From positions 1-6,063 of the forward strand of contig CADCQU010000394.1 in the NCBI GenBank assembly GCA_902803635.1: 6,063 nucleotides of DNA, in the 5' to 3' direction. Origin of the DNA: an uncultured Lachnospiraceae bacterium (lineage in GTDB: Bacteria; Bacillota; Clostridia; Lachnospirales; Lachnospiraceae). Position 1 is the stretch's first letter, and each line of letters opens with the position of its first letter. Shown one piece after another: positions 1 to 6,063 of the stretch. A program made the position numbers and the translations under genes. Below the pieces are notes generated by a model, which was not told where the DNA came from, made no database searches, and saw nothing but the letters and a program-made list of their open reading frames with translations.

Positions 1-1722
1 GCCGCCATGCTCGCCCGCACCCGGCCCGATATCTACAATGCAGTCAGCCGCCCGCATCGTATCCTCGTCATGCTCAACCACGATCAGCGTGTTGCCAAGA
101 TCGCGAAGACTCTGGAGGGTTGCCAGAAGCTTGTCATTGTCCCGCTGATGAAGGCCAATGCTTGGCTCGTCGAGGATGTACGCCACGCCCACGAGGCCGG
201 AGCCGATCTGGGTCGCCAGACGGATGCGCTGCGCCTCCCCGCCGGAAAGGGTGCCCGTCCCACGCGAGAGTGTCAGGTAATCAAGCCCGACGTCGCGGAG
301 GAAGCGGATGCGAGAGCGTATTTCCTTTAAGATCTGCCGTCCAATCGCCTGCTGGTGCTCACTCAGCTCCAGCTGGTCAAAGAAGACGACAAGCTTTTCC
401 ACAGAGAGCTCGGTCACGGCCGTGATGTTCACACCGCCCACCGTCACCGCGAGGGCCTCGGGCTTCAGCCGCTGGCCTCCGCAGGCCGTGCACGGGGAAA
501 AACGCATGAATTTTTCGTACTCCGCCTTCGACCACTCCGAACCCGTCTCCCGGTAGCGGCGCGCGACATTTGCCAGAAGGCCCTCGAAGGCGATATCGTA
601 CACGCCGACCCCCCGCTGGCCCTTGTAATGCACCTTCATCGCCCTCCCCTCGGTTCCCTCGACCAGGACCTTGCGTATCCTCTCCGGGTAGTCCTGCCAG
701 GGCGTGTCCAGGCGAAAATCGTAGGCCTCGCACATCGCCGCAAGGATGGCATGGGTAAACGACGAGGAATCCGTCGCACTCTGCCAGCCCGGAACGGCGA
801 TAGCCCCCTCGCTGATGGACAGCGAGGGATCGGGAACCATGAGGTCGATATCAAATTCCATCTTATAGCCAAGGCCCGCGCAGACAGGGCAGGCCCCGAA
901 GGGGTTGTTGAAAGAAAAGCTCCGAGGCTCGATCTCCGTCACGGATATGCCGCAGTCCGGGCAGGCGAAGCTGGAGCTCAAGGTGAAGCTGTTGCCGTCC
1001 ATCGTGTCAATCAGGATGAGGCCGTCCGTAAGGCCGAGGGCCGTCTCCAGCGAGTCGGTCAGGCGCTTCTCGATGCCGGGCTTCACGACCAGGCGGTCCA
1101 CGACCACCTCGATGTTGTGCTTGAGGTTCTTGTCGAGCTGAATGTCCTCGGTCAGCTCGTAGACGTTCCCGTCGACCTGGACGCGGACATAGCCGCTCTT
1201 CTTCGCCTGCTCAAAAATCTTCTCATGGCGACCCTTGCGCCCCCGGACCACCGGAGCGAGCACCTGGATACGCGAACGCTCCGGCAGAGCCATCACCTTG
1301 TCCACCATCTGGTCGATGGTCTGCTTCTCGATGACCCGGCCGCAGTTCGGGCAATGCGGGATGCCAATACGGGCATAGAGGAGGCGCAGATAATCGTAAA
1401 TCTCCGTCACCGTCCCCACCGTGGACCTTGGATTTCGATTCGTAGACTTCTGGTCGATGGAAATGGCAGGCGGCAGCCCCTCGATGCTCTCGACATCCGG
1501 CTTCTCCATCTGCCCGAGGAACATGCGGGCATAGCTGGACAGGGATTCCATGTACCTGCGCTGGCCCTCGGCATAAATCGTGTCAAAAGCCAGCGAGCTC
1601 TTCCCGGAGCCGGAGAGGCCGGTAAAGACGACGAGCTCCCCGCGGGGAATGTCCACGGAAAGATTTTTTAAATTATTAACATTCGCACCGCGTACCCGGA
1701 TAAATTTCATTTCCCGTCCCAT
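1..1722 (-). CDS. uvrA: UvrABC system protein A (excinuclease ABC subunit A), C-terminus outside window
   Basis: UvrA is the DNA-damage sensor of nucleotide excision repair; as a dimeric ABC-type ATPase it loads UvrB at lesions in the cytoplasm. The 574 visible codons show Walker [10 protein letters not shown] at residues 35-43, then CPNC at 124-127, the zinc module CPDC 254-257 with CPVC 278-281, CTAC at 411-414, the ABC signature LSGGE at 492-496 and Walker B ILDEP with D518 and E519. That is the whole first ATPase half; about 365 residues of the usual ~940 lie beyond position 1. I chose the ATG at 1722 ([10 protein letters not shown]) because AGAGG stands 6 nt upstream. An in-frame ATG at 1740 has no ribosome binding site and sits almost on the predicted transcription start; the ATG at 1710 is also possible. 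The gene has its own promoter with a LexA-like box, rather than following uvrB as in many Firmicutes. Family identity is near certain. Confidence 0.98.
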   Translation of the reverse strand, partial: MGREMKFIRVRGANVNNLKNLSVDIPRGELVVFTGLSGSGKSSLAFDTIYAEGQRRYMESLSSYARMFLGQMEKPDVESIEGLPPAISIDQKSTNRNPRSTVGTVTEIYDYLRLLYARIGIPHCPNCGRVIEKQTIDQMVDKVMALPERSRIQVLAPVVRGRKGRHEKIFEQAKKSGYVRVQVDGNVYELTEDIQLDKNLKHNIEVVVDRLVVKPGIEKRLTDSLETALGLTDGLILIDTMDGNSFTLSSSFACPDCGISVTEIEPRSFSFNNPFGACPVCAGLGYKMEFDIDLMVPDPSLSISEGAIAVPGWQSATDSSSFTHAILAAMCEAYDFRLDTPWQDYPERIRKVLVEGTEGRAMKVHYKGQRGVGVYDIAFEGLLANVARRYRETGSEWSKAEYEKFMRFSPCTACGGQRLKPEALAVTVGGVNITAVTELSVEKLVVFFDQLELSEHQQAIGRQILKEIRSRIRFLRDVGLDYLTLSRGTGTLSGGEAQRIRLATQIGSGLVGVAYILDEPSIGLHQRDNDKLLATLQSLRDLGNTLIVVEHDEDTMRAADCIVDIGPGAGEHGG

Positions 1723-1752
1723 AAGGCACCTCTCGCTCATATGTTTGGTTTT

Positions 1753-1781
1753 ATTATAGAACAAACGTTTTGTTTTCGCAA
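1753..1781 (-). promoter_or_regulatory. Sigma-A promoter of uvrA
   Basis: Read on the minus strand, a -35 hexamer TTGCGA (1781-1776) is followed by a 17-nt spacer and a perfect -10 TATAAT (1758-1753). The predicted transcript starts near 1746, giving a leader of about 24 nt before the ATG at 1722. The spacer is filled by a LexA-box-like palindrome, so the promoter is probably blocked by LexA and opened on DNA damage. Confidence 0.8.
1758..1771. promoter_or_regulatory. LexA (SOS) box at the uvrA promoter
   Basis: The plus strand reads AGAACAAACGTTTT. It fits the Bacillus-type LexA box CGAAC-RNRY-GTTYC at 12 of 14 positions and the GAAC-N4-GTTC core at 7 of 8. It lies in the spacer and touches the -10 hexamer of the uvrA promoter, where a repressor would exclude RNA polymerase. 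uvrA is a known SOS gene in Firmicutes, which supports the call. That LexA binds here is inference. Confidence 0.72.
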
Positions 1782-1820
1782 GCTTCCGTGGGATACTTTA
1801 TAAAATATTTATAATTTCAC

Positions 1821-1850
1821 TGTTACAGTTCAGGAAGCTGAACTGAAACA
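1821..1850 (-). terminator. Hairpin after hemW, possible terminator of the lepA-hemW operon
   Basis: The stem pairs CAGTTCAG (1826-1833) with CTGAACTG (1838-1845) around a 4-nt loop. It continues beyond one mismatch with TGTT (1821-1824) and AACA (1847-1850), so 12 pairs in total. It begins 2 nt after the hemW stop codon. The sequence that follows on the minus strand is AT-rich but has no clean run of T, so it may terminate inefficiently or mainly protect the 3' end. The structure is clear; its role is inferred from position. Confidence 0.55.
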
Positions 1851-1852
1851 AT

Positions 1853-3109
1853 TCACTCATCTAATAAAAATTCCGCCAGGACACGGTTGGAAATGTCCAC
1901 ACCCCGCTCCGTGAGGGACCACCAGCTCCCGTCCGCCTCCATGCGGACAGAAAGAAGCCCCTGGGCCTCTAGTTTTCGAAGAACGTCCCCATAAACCTCG
2001 GAGAGCTCCCGCCCAAACAGCGAAGCAAATGTCTTCTCCGAGACGCCCCGGTCCATGCGAAGGCCAAGAAACATGCACTCCTCCATCTCCGCCTTTACGG
2101 AGAGCACCTCCACATCCCGGGAGAGAGCAGAAAGCGCCTCCGCGTCCCCCAATAATATAGGAAGATACTCGTCCAGCTCGCGCGTATTGCTCCACCGCCT
2201 CTTCCCATACAAGCTCGCGGCGCCGATCCCAAATCCCAAATAGGGCCGCCGCTGCCAGTACCGAAGATTGTGGCGGCTCTCGAAGCCGGGCTTCGCATAA
2301 TTTGAAATTTCATACCTTTGATATCCATACTCTCCCAGAATACGGTTCGCGGCACGGTACATTTGCCGCTCCAGCTCCTCGTCCGGCAGCGACAGGTTTC
2401 CCGTAAACAGCCCCTTCTCCTCCATGACAAAGAAGGGCGTCCCCTCCTCCAAAATCAGACCGTAGCAGCTCACATGCTCCGGCGAGAGCTCGACTACCGT
2501 CCGAAGGCTCCCCTCAAAATCCGCAAGCGTCTGTCCCGGCAGGCCAAACATCAGGTCCACGCTGACATTTGCCGCACCCGCCGCCCGAAGGGCCTTGTAG
2601 GAATCCAGAAAGTCCAGATAATTATGAATTCTACCGAGCAGCTGCAGCTCCCGGTCGTGAACCGACTGGAGCCCGAGGCTCACGCGGCTAATCTCGCCGG
2701 CCAGAAAGCCCAGCAGCTCCGGCGAAAAGGTTCCCGGATTCACCTCGCAGGTGATCTCCGCCCCTGGCAGCACGTCGAAGCTCTCGCGCACCGCCCTTAG
2801 AATAGAAAGAAGGCAGTCCGCCGGCAGGGCCGTCGGCGTACCGCCTCCCAGAAACACCGTATCCACGGGATATTTTTTATGGTTTTGGCAAATGCTCCCC
2901 CGCCCCACGGAAATATCAGCAGCCAGAGGCGCACGGTCGGCGGAGTCCATATTTGCCGAAAACTTCTCCCCCCGCAGCCGGATTTCCCGCACAAGGGCCT
3001 CTGCATACTGCCGCATCGTCTCCTCGCCCGCCGGCGCGGAGAGAAAGTCGCAGTACTTACACTTTCTAAGACAGAACGGAATGTGAATATACAAACCCAA
3101 GGGTTCCAT
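1853..3109 (-). CDS. hemW: Radical SAM heme chaperone HemW (formerly called HemN-like coproporphyrinogen III oxidase)
   Basis: HemW is a cytoplasmic radical SAM protein that binds heme and is thought to deliver it to respiratory enzymes; it is often misnamed as coproporphyrinogen oxidase. The 418-residue product has the N-terminal YIHIPFC segment and the cluster motif C13-x3-C17-x2-C20 followed by DF. HemN oxidases have a fourth cysteine two residues later, which is absent here and favours HemW. Other family motifs are GGGTP at 88-92, CEVNPGT at 121-127, SLGLQS at 144-149 and DLMFGLPGQT at 184-193, then the HemW C-terminal domain. It is longer than the usual ~380 residues because of an apparent insertion around residues 50-80. 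The ATG lies 3 nt after the lepA stop, and GGGGA within the end of lepA, 7 nt upstream, serves as ribosome binding site, so translation is probably coupled to lepA. Confidence 0.95.
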   Translation of the reverse strand: MEPLGLYIHIPFCLRKCKYCDFLSAPAGEETMRQYAEALVREIRLRGEKFSANMDSADRAPLAADISVGRGSICQNHKKYPVDTVFLGGGTPTALPADCLLSILRAVRESFDVLPGAEITCEVNPGTFSPELLGFLAGEISRVSLGLQSVHDRELQLLGRIHNYLDFLDSYKALRAAGAANVSVDLMFGLPGQTLADFEGSLRTVVELSPEHVSCYGLILEEGTPFFVMEEKGLFTGNLSLPDEELERQMYRAANRILGEYGYQRYEISNYAKPGFESRHNLRYWQRRPYLGFGIGAASLYGKRRWSNTRELDEYLPILLGDAEALSALSRDVEVLSVKAEMEECMFLGLRMDRGVSEKTFASLFGRELSEVYGDVLRKLEAQGLLSVRMEADGSWWSLTERGVDISNRVLAEFLLDE

Positions 3110-3112
3110 ACG

Positions 3113-4927
3113 TCAGTCCCCGTCGTCCAGCTTCAGGACGTTAAGGAAGGCATCCTTCGGAACCTCGACATTTCCGATCTGGCGCATCTTCTTCTTGCCT
3201 TCCTTCTGCTTTTCCAAAAGCTTCCGCTTACGGGAAATGTCGCCGCCGTAGCATTTGGCAAGGACGTCCTTGCGGAGCTGGCGGACCGTCTCGCGGGCAA
3301 TGATCTTCGATCCAATCGCGGCCTGAATCGGGATGTCGAAAAGCTGGCGCGGAATCTCCTTTTTGAGCTTCTCACACATTTTGGAGCCACGCTCGTAGGC
3401 CGAGGGTGCATACACAATAAACGAAAGCGCGTCCACCGCCTCGTGGTTGACGAGGATATCGAGCTTCACGAGCTCCGACCGCTCATAGCCAATCGGCTCG
3501 TAGTCGAAGGAGGCATAGCCGCGCGAGCGCGATTTGAGCGCGTCGAAAAAGTCGTAAATAATCTCATTGAGCGGCATGCGATACGTTAAAACCGCACGGG
3601 AAGCCTCGATATAGTCCGTCCCTTCGTAAATGCCGCGCCGCTCCTGGCAAAGGGTCATGATCGCGCCGATGTACTCGGTCGTCACCATGACGGACGCACG
3701 CACGTAGGGCTCCTCCATGTACTCAATCTCCGCCGGATCCGGCAAATTCGAGGGGTTCGTGAGGTCGATCACGGTCCCGTCGGTCTTGTGGATCTTATAA
3801 ATAACGGAGGGCGCGGTCGTGATGAGGTCGAGGTCATACTCCCGCTCCAGCCGCTGCGTGATCACATCCAAATGCAAGAGTCCGAGGAAGCCGCAGCGGA
3901 AGCCGAAGCCTAAGGCGAGCGAATTTTCCGGCTCGTACTGGAGGGCCGCGTCGTTGAGCTGGAGCTTTTCGAGCGCGTCGCGAAGGTCCGGATACCGCTG
4001 TGTATCTGCAGGATAGACCCCACAATACACCATCGACTGTGGCTCCTTATAGCCGGGCAGTGCCTCTGCGCAGGGCCTTGCGGCCTCCGTAATCGTGTCG
4101 CCCACGCGGCTGTCGCGGATTTCCTTGATACTCGCGGTCAGGTAACCGACCTCCCCCGCAGAAAGCTCCTCACAAGGGATGAACCGTCCCGGGCCAAAGT
4201 AGCCGACCTCGACCACGTCAAATTCCGCCCCGGTCGCCATCATGCGGATGCGCGTCCCCTTCTTCACCACGCCGTCCATGACGCGGCAAAAGACGATCAC
4301 GCCCCGGTAGGAATCGTAGAGCGAGTCAAAAATGAGGGCCTTGAGCGGCTCGTCGGGGGAACCAGTCGGCGCGGGAAGCTTGTGCACGATCTCCTCCAGG
4401 ACCGCGCGAACGTTCTGCCCGGTCTTCGCGGAAATGCAGGGCGCGTCGAGGGCCTCGATGCCGATGACCTCCTCAATTTCCTGTGCGACCTCCTCCGGGC
4501 GCGCGCTCGGAAGATCAACCTTGTTGATCACGGAAATGATCTCGAGGTCGTGGTCGAGCGCAAGGTACACGTTGCCCATCGTCTGCGCCTCCACGCCCTG
4601 CGTCGCGTCCACGACAAGGACCGCCCCGTCGCAGGCCGCGAGCGACCGGCTAACTTCATAATTAAAGTCCACATGCCCCGGCGTGTCAATGAGGTTGAAG
4701 ATATATTCCTCGCCGTCGTCCGCCTTGTAGACCGTGCGGACGGTCTGGGCCTTGATCGTGATGCCCCGTTCACGCTCCAAATCCATGTTGTCGAGCACCT
4801 GCTCCTGCATTTCCCGCTCCGTGAGCAGCCCCGTCATCTGGATGATCCGGTCCGCCAGCGTGGATTTGCCGTGGTCGATGTGGGCGATGATACAAAAGTT
4901 TCGAATCTTGCTCCTGTCCATGGTCAC
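3113..4927 (-). CDS. lepA: Elongation factor 4 (LepA), ribosome-associated translational GTPase
   Basis: LepA binds the ribosome and hydrolyses GTP; it has been linked to back-translocation of stalled ribosomes and to initiation or 30S assembly. At 604 residues it is the usual family length. All GTPase motifs are present: G1 AHIDHGKST at 15-23, G2 RGITI at 54-58, G3 DTPGH at 81-85, G4 NKVD at 135-138 and G5 SAKTG at 166-170. EF-G-like domains follow, then the LepA-specific C-terminal region with the [16 protein letters not shown] stretch close to the end. The chosen start is GTG at 4927 because AAGGA ends 5 nt upstream of it; an in-frame ATG at 4921 (MDRSKIRN) is 11 nt from the same site and could be used instead. 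It is the first gene of a two-gene operon with hemW and has its own promoter. Confidence 0.98.
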   Translation of the reverse strand: MTMDRSKIRNFCIIAHIDHGKSTLADRIIQMTGLLTEREMQEQVLDNMDLERERGITIKAQTVRTVYKADDGEEYIFNLIDTPGHVDFNYEVSRSLAACDGAVLVVDATQGVEAQTMGNVYLALDHDLEIISVINKVDLPSARPEEVAQEIEEVIGIEALDAPCISAKTGQNVRAVLEEIVHKLPAPTGSPDEPLKALIFDSLYDSYRGVIVFCRVMDGVVKKGTRIRMMATGAEFDVVEVGYFGPGRFIPCEELSAGEVGYLTASIKEIRDSRVGDTITEAARPCAEALPGYKEPQSMVYCGVYPADTQRYPDLRDALEKLQLNDAALQYEPENSLALGFGFRCGFLGLLHLDVITQRLEREYDLDLITTAPSVIYKIHKTDGTVIDLTNPSNLPDPAEIEYMEEPYVRASVMVTTEYIGAIMTLCQERRGIYEGTDYIEASRAVLTYRMPLNEIIYDFFDALKSRSRGYASFDYEPIGYERSELVKLDILVNHEAVDALSFIVYAPSAYERGSKMCEKLKKEIPRQLFDIPIQAAIGSKIIARETVRQLRKDVLAKCYGGDISRKRKLLEKQKEGKKKMRQIGNVEVPKDAFLNVLKLDDGD

Positions 4928-4953
4928 CGTCTTCCTTCATATAAAGTAGAATC

Positions 4954-4982
4954 ATTTTACCAAATAGATTCGGCAAATGCAA
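4954..4982 (-). promoter_or_regulatory. Sigma-A promoter of the lepA-hemW operon
   Basis: On the minus strand, -35 TTGCAT (4982-4977) and -10 TAAAAT (4959-4954) are separated by 17 nt. The transcript would start near 4947, about 20 nt before the lepA GTG. No operator is evident, which fits constitutive expression of a housekeeping gene. It stands back-to-back with the plus-strand promoter at 5009-5037. Confidence 0.7.
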
Positions 4983-5008
4983 GATAGGGATTTCTTTCAA
5001 AAAACCCC

Positions 5009-5037
5009 TTGACAAAACAAACGTTCGGAATTATACT
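5009..5037 (+). promoter_or_regulatory. Strong sigma-A promoter facing the MATE gene
   Basis: A perfect -35 TTGACA (5009-5014) and a near-perfect -10 TATACT (5032-5037) are separated by exactly 17 nt, the best promoter in the window. The transcript would start near 5044, about 290 nt before the MATE start codon. No gene with a ribosome binding site lies between. The spacer holds a LexA-box-like site. I see no convincing promoter closer to the MATE gene. Confidence 0.8.
5014..5027. promoter_or_regulatory. LexA (SOS) box candidate in the plus-strand promoter
   Basis: AAAACAAACGTTCG fits the Bacillus-type box CGAAC-RNRY-GTTCG at 12 of 14 positions and the GAAC-N4-GTTC core at 7 of 8. It shares the exact 10-mer AACAAACGTT with the box at the uvrA promoter and sits in the same place, inside the -35/-10 spacer. 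LexA repression of this promoter is inferred. Confidence 0.6.
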
Positions 5038-5175
5038 TACTTTACGAATTCGGCAAATGTTTCCGGCTGCAAATTCTGGTACACCTTTCTGTTTCCTCCG
5101 ACCCACGGGAACCGAAAAGCTTCCATTTTGTAATTTTTTCCAGCTGCACGGTTGACTCCCAAAGCATTATTTTTC

Positions 5176-5215
5176 TGTCATTTTGAGGAGCAACGCGACG
5201 AAGAATCCCGTCAAC
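5176..5215 (+). repeat. Fragment resembling a widespread dispersed intergenic repeat
   Basis: The stretch beginning TGTCATTTTGAGGAGC and continuing GCGACGAAGAATC closely resembles, from memory, a short intergenic repeat common in many Firmicutes and other bacteria, usually written TGTCATTCTGAG...GCGACGAAGAATC. Full copies normally have an inverted partner end; none is visible here, so this would be a one-ended or decayed copy. A genome-wide copy count is needed to confirm it. Confidence 0.5.
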
Positions 5216-5266
5216 TATAGCGAAAAACCAGAGGGGACGGGGCGTAGGTGTATTGAGTCCCTACGC
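5206..5266 (+). promoter_or_regulatory. Mutually exclusive RNA stems, candidate attenuator
   Basis: Three stems can be drawn. Stem A pairs CCCGTC (5207-5212) with GACGGG (5236-5241). Stem B pairs GGGGAC (5233-5238) with GTCCCT (5257-5262), including one G-U pair. Stem C, the terminator stem, pairs GCGTAGG (5242-5248) with CCTACGC (5260-5266). A and C abut exactly and could stack; B overlaps both and would prevent either. That is the layout of an anti-terminator against a terminator. The pairing is seen; the switching is inference. Confidence 0.35.
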
Positions 5267-5274
5267 GTATTTTT
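5242..5274 (+). terminator. Terminator-like hairpin upstream of the MATE gene
   Basis: A perfect 7-bp stem, GCGTAGG (5242-5248) with CCTACGC (5260-5266), encloses an 11-nt loop and is followed by GTATTTTT. The orientation fits the plus strand only. The stem is GC-rich, but the T run of five after a TA is modest. It ends about 60 nt before the MATE start codon, so it would either attenuate MATE or end a separate RNA of about 230 nt starting near 5044. Confidence 0.5.
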
Positions 5275-5333
5275 AAAAAGTGAATCCTTTTATGCGTACA
5301 AACATACAGCTGTTTTCTTTTTTGGAGGATCCC

Positions 5334-6063
5334 ATGCGAAAATATATTGGCTCCCGTAAATTCTACCACCACGTCCTCATGGTGGCCCTCCCCATCGCGA
5401 TCCAGCAGGCCATCACGAACCTCGTGGGCATGCTCGACAACATCATGATCGGCCGCGTGGGCACCTACGCGATGTCCGGGGTCTCCATCGTGAACCAGCT
5501 CCTCTTCGTCTTCTACCTCTGCATCTTTGGCGGTATGTCCGGTATCGGTATTTTTACCGCGCAGTTTTTCGGCGCCGGGAACGTGGAGGGCGTCCGCCAT
5601 ACCTTCCGCTTCAAGCTTCTGGTCTCCCTCCTTATCGTCGGCGTCGGCATTGCGCTATTTTCCCTCGCCGGCCCCTGGCTCATCAGCCTCTACCTCACCG
5701 CCGACGAGACCGGCCTTGCGGCCGCCGAAATCCTCTCGCACGGAGAGGGGTATCTGGGCGTTATGCTCGTCGGACTCGTCCCCTTCGCCCTCAAAGAGGC
5801 CTATGCCGACACCCTCCGTGAATGCGGGGAGACCGTCGTCCCGATGGCCGCCGGCATCGCTGCGGTTTTCGTAAATCTTGTGTTCAATTACATCCTGATC
5901 TTCGGCAAATTCGGCGCTCCCGCCCTCGGGGTCGTCGGTGCCGCCATCGCCACGGTGCTCTCCCGCTTCGTGGAAATGCTCATTGTAATTCTCTATACGC
6001 ATACCCACGCAAAAAAGCACCCCTTTATCCAGGGTGCCTTCCGCTCGTTCCGTATTCCGGGCC
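5334..6063 (+). CDS. MATE family efflux transporter, C-terminal half outside window
   Basis: MATE proteins are inner-membrane antiporters that export drugs or metabolites using Na+ or H+ gradients, usually with 12 membrane helices in about 450 residues. The 243 visible codons cover the first half, roughly helices 1-6, at approximate residues 13-33, 49-78, 93-115, 138-156, 168-192 and 196-221. Family marks are ALPIAIQQAITNLVGMLDNIMIGRVG (first helix and following loop; given here as ALPIAIQQ at 18-25 and MLDNIMIGRVG at 33-43), GIFTAQFFGAG at 72-82, and FNYILIFGKFG...PALGVVGAAIAT at 184-207. The ATG is preceded by GGAGGA with ideal spacing (GGAGG at 5324-5328, 5 nt gap). It is divergent from lepA. 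Its likely promoter, nearly 300 nt upstream, carries a LexA-like box and the leader may contain an attenuator. The substrate cannot be predicted. Confidence 0.95.
   Translation, partial: MRKYIGSRKFYHHVLMVALPIAIQQAITNLVGMLDNIMIGRVGTYAMSGVSIVNQLLFVFYLCIFGGMSGIGIFTAQFFGAGNVEGVRHTFRFKLLVSLLIVGVGIALFSLAGPWLISLYLTADETGLAAAEILSHGEGYLGVMLVGLVPFALKEAYADTLRECGETVVPMAAGIAAVFVNLVFNYILIFGKFGAPALGVVGAAIATVLSRFVEMLIVILYTHTHAKKHPFIQGAFRSFRIPG

Larger units (their letters stand above)
4968..5059. repeat. Pair of 12-nt direct repeats in the divergent promoter region
   Basis: ATTCGGCAAATG occurs at 4968-4979 and again at 5048-5059 in the same orientation, 80 bp apart. The first copy overlaps the -35 of the lepA promoter; the second lies just after the predicted start of the plus-strand transcript. 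It could be a paired operator or a chance duplication. A 10-nt part of it also occurs inside the MATE gene near 5901, which weakens the operator idea. Confidence 0.35.
5038..5333 (+). other. Long untranslated leader of the MATE gene, or independent small RNA locus
   Basis: This stretch of nearly 300 bases follows the strong promoter and has no supported gene. Its composition is more AT-rich than the coding regions. From start to end it holds a direct-repeat copy, a T-rich tract at 5134-5139 without a good stem, a dispersed-repeat-like stretch (about 5176-5215), a set of competing stems (5206-5266), a terminator-like hairpin and the MATE ribosome binding site. I did not recognise any known riboswitch consensus, including the guanidine-I (ykkC) type that might be expected before an efflux gene. 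Confidence 0.5.

Noticed and set aside
355..1671. A 438-codon open frame on the plus strand opposite uvrA
   Set aside because: It is wholly antisense to a clear uvrA with all motifs, its translation is rich in Arg, His and Leu without any recognisable domain, and it arises from GC-biased third positions.
1723..1740. Upstream in-frame ATG at 1740 as the uvrA start
   Set aside because: It lacks a ribosome binding site and would be only about 6 nt from the predicted transcription start; the ATG at 1722 has AGAGG at proper spacing.
2879..3589. A 236-codon plus-strand frame across the hemW-lepA junction
   Set aside because: It is antisense to two confident genes and shows no family motif or ribosome binding site.
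5108..5139. GGAA...TTCC stem followed by a T run as a terminator
   Set aside because: Only 4 pairs form and 9 nt separate the stem from the T run, too weak to call.
5057..5155. A 32-codon frame starting ATG TTT CCG in the leader of the MATE gene
   Set aside because: There is no ribosome binding site upstream, and the start lies only about 13 nt after the predicted transcription start. A leader peptide cannot be excluded but is not supported.
5038..5333. A known riboswitch such as guanidine-I (ykkC) before the MATE gene
   Set aside because: I could not find the conserved sequence blocks of that class or of others I know in the leader.
5211..5600. A 129-codon minus-strand frame over the MATE start
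   Set aside because: It overlaps the MATE N-terminus and the leader, has no domain, and is a shadow of the real gene.

Overview
The window looks like a piece of the chromosome of a moderately GC-rich Firmicute, probably in the Clostridia or a related class. Supporting signs are AGGAGG-type ribosome binding sites, sigma-A promoters with 17-nt spacers, Bacillus-type LexA boxes (GAAC-N4-GTTC), the lepA-hemW gene pair typical of Firmicutes, and a MATE transporter closest in my recollection to clostridial proteins. The taxonomic call is inference; there is no rRNA gene to anchor it.

Layout. Positions 1-1722 (minus) hold the N-terminal 574 codons of uvrA; the gene runs out of the window at position 1. 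Its promoter lies at 1753-1781 and carries a LexA-box-like site in the spacer. Positions 1723-1852 are intergenic and also contain a hairpin just after hemW. Positions 1853-3109 (minus) are hemW and 3113-4927 (minus) are lepA. These two are 3 nt apart and form an operon read from a promoter at 4954-4982. Positions 4928-5333 are a 406-base intergenic region. It carries that lepA promoter, a strong divergent plus-strand promoter at 5009-5037 with a second LexA-box-like site, a dispersed-repeat-like stretch near 5176-5215, and a terminator-like hairpin at 5242-5274. From 5334 to the window end (plus) is the first half of a MATE-family multidrug efflux gene.

How the parts fit. lepA (elongation factor 4) and hemW (heme chaperone) are housekeeping genes. 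uvrA is the damage-recognition subunit of nucleotide excision repair, and its promoter looks SOS-regulated. The most interesting part is the 4928-5333 region. A near-consensus promoter with a LexA-like operator faces the MATE gene across a leader of about 290 nt, and the leader contains mutually exclusive RNA stems and a possible terminator. This suggests either damage-inducible, attenuated expression of an efflux pump or an independent SOS-induced small RNA. The promoter and stem sequences are seen directly; their function is inference. I found no tRNA, rRNA, CRISPR array, transposase or known riboswitch.
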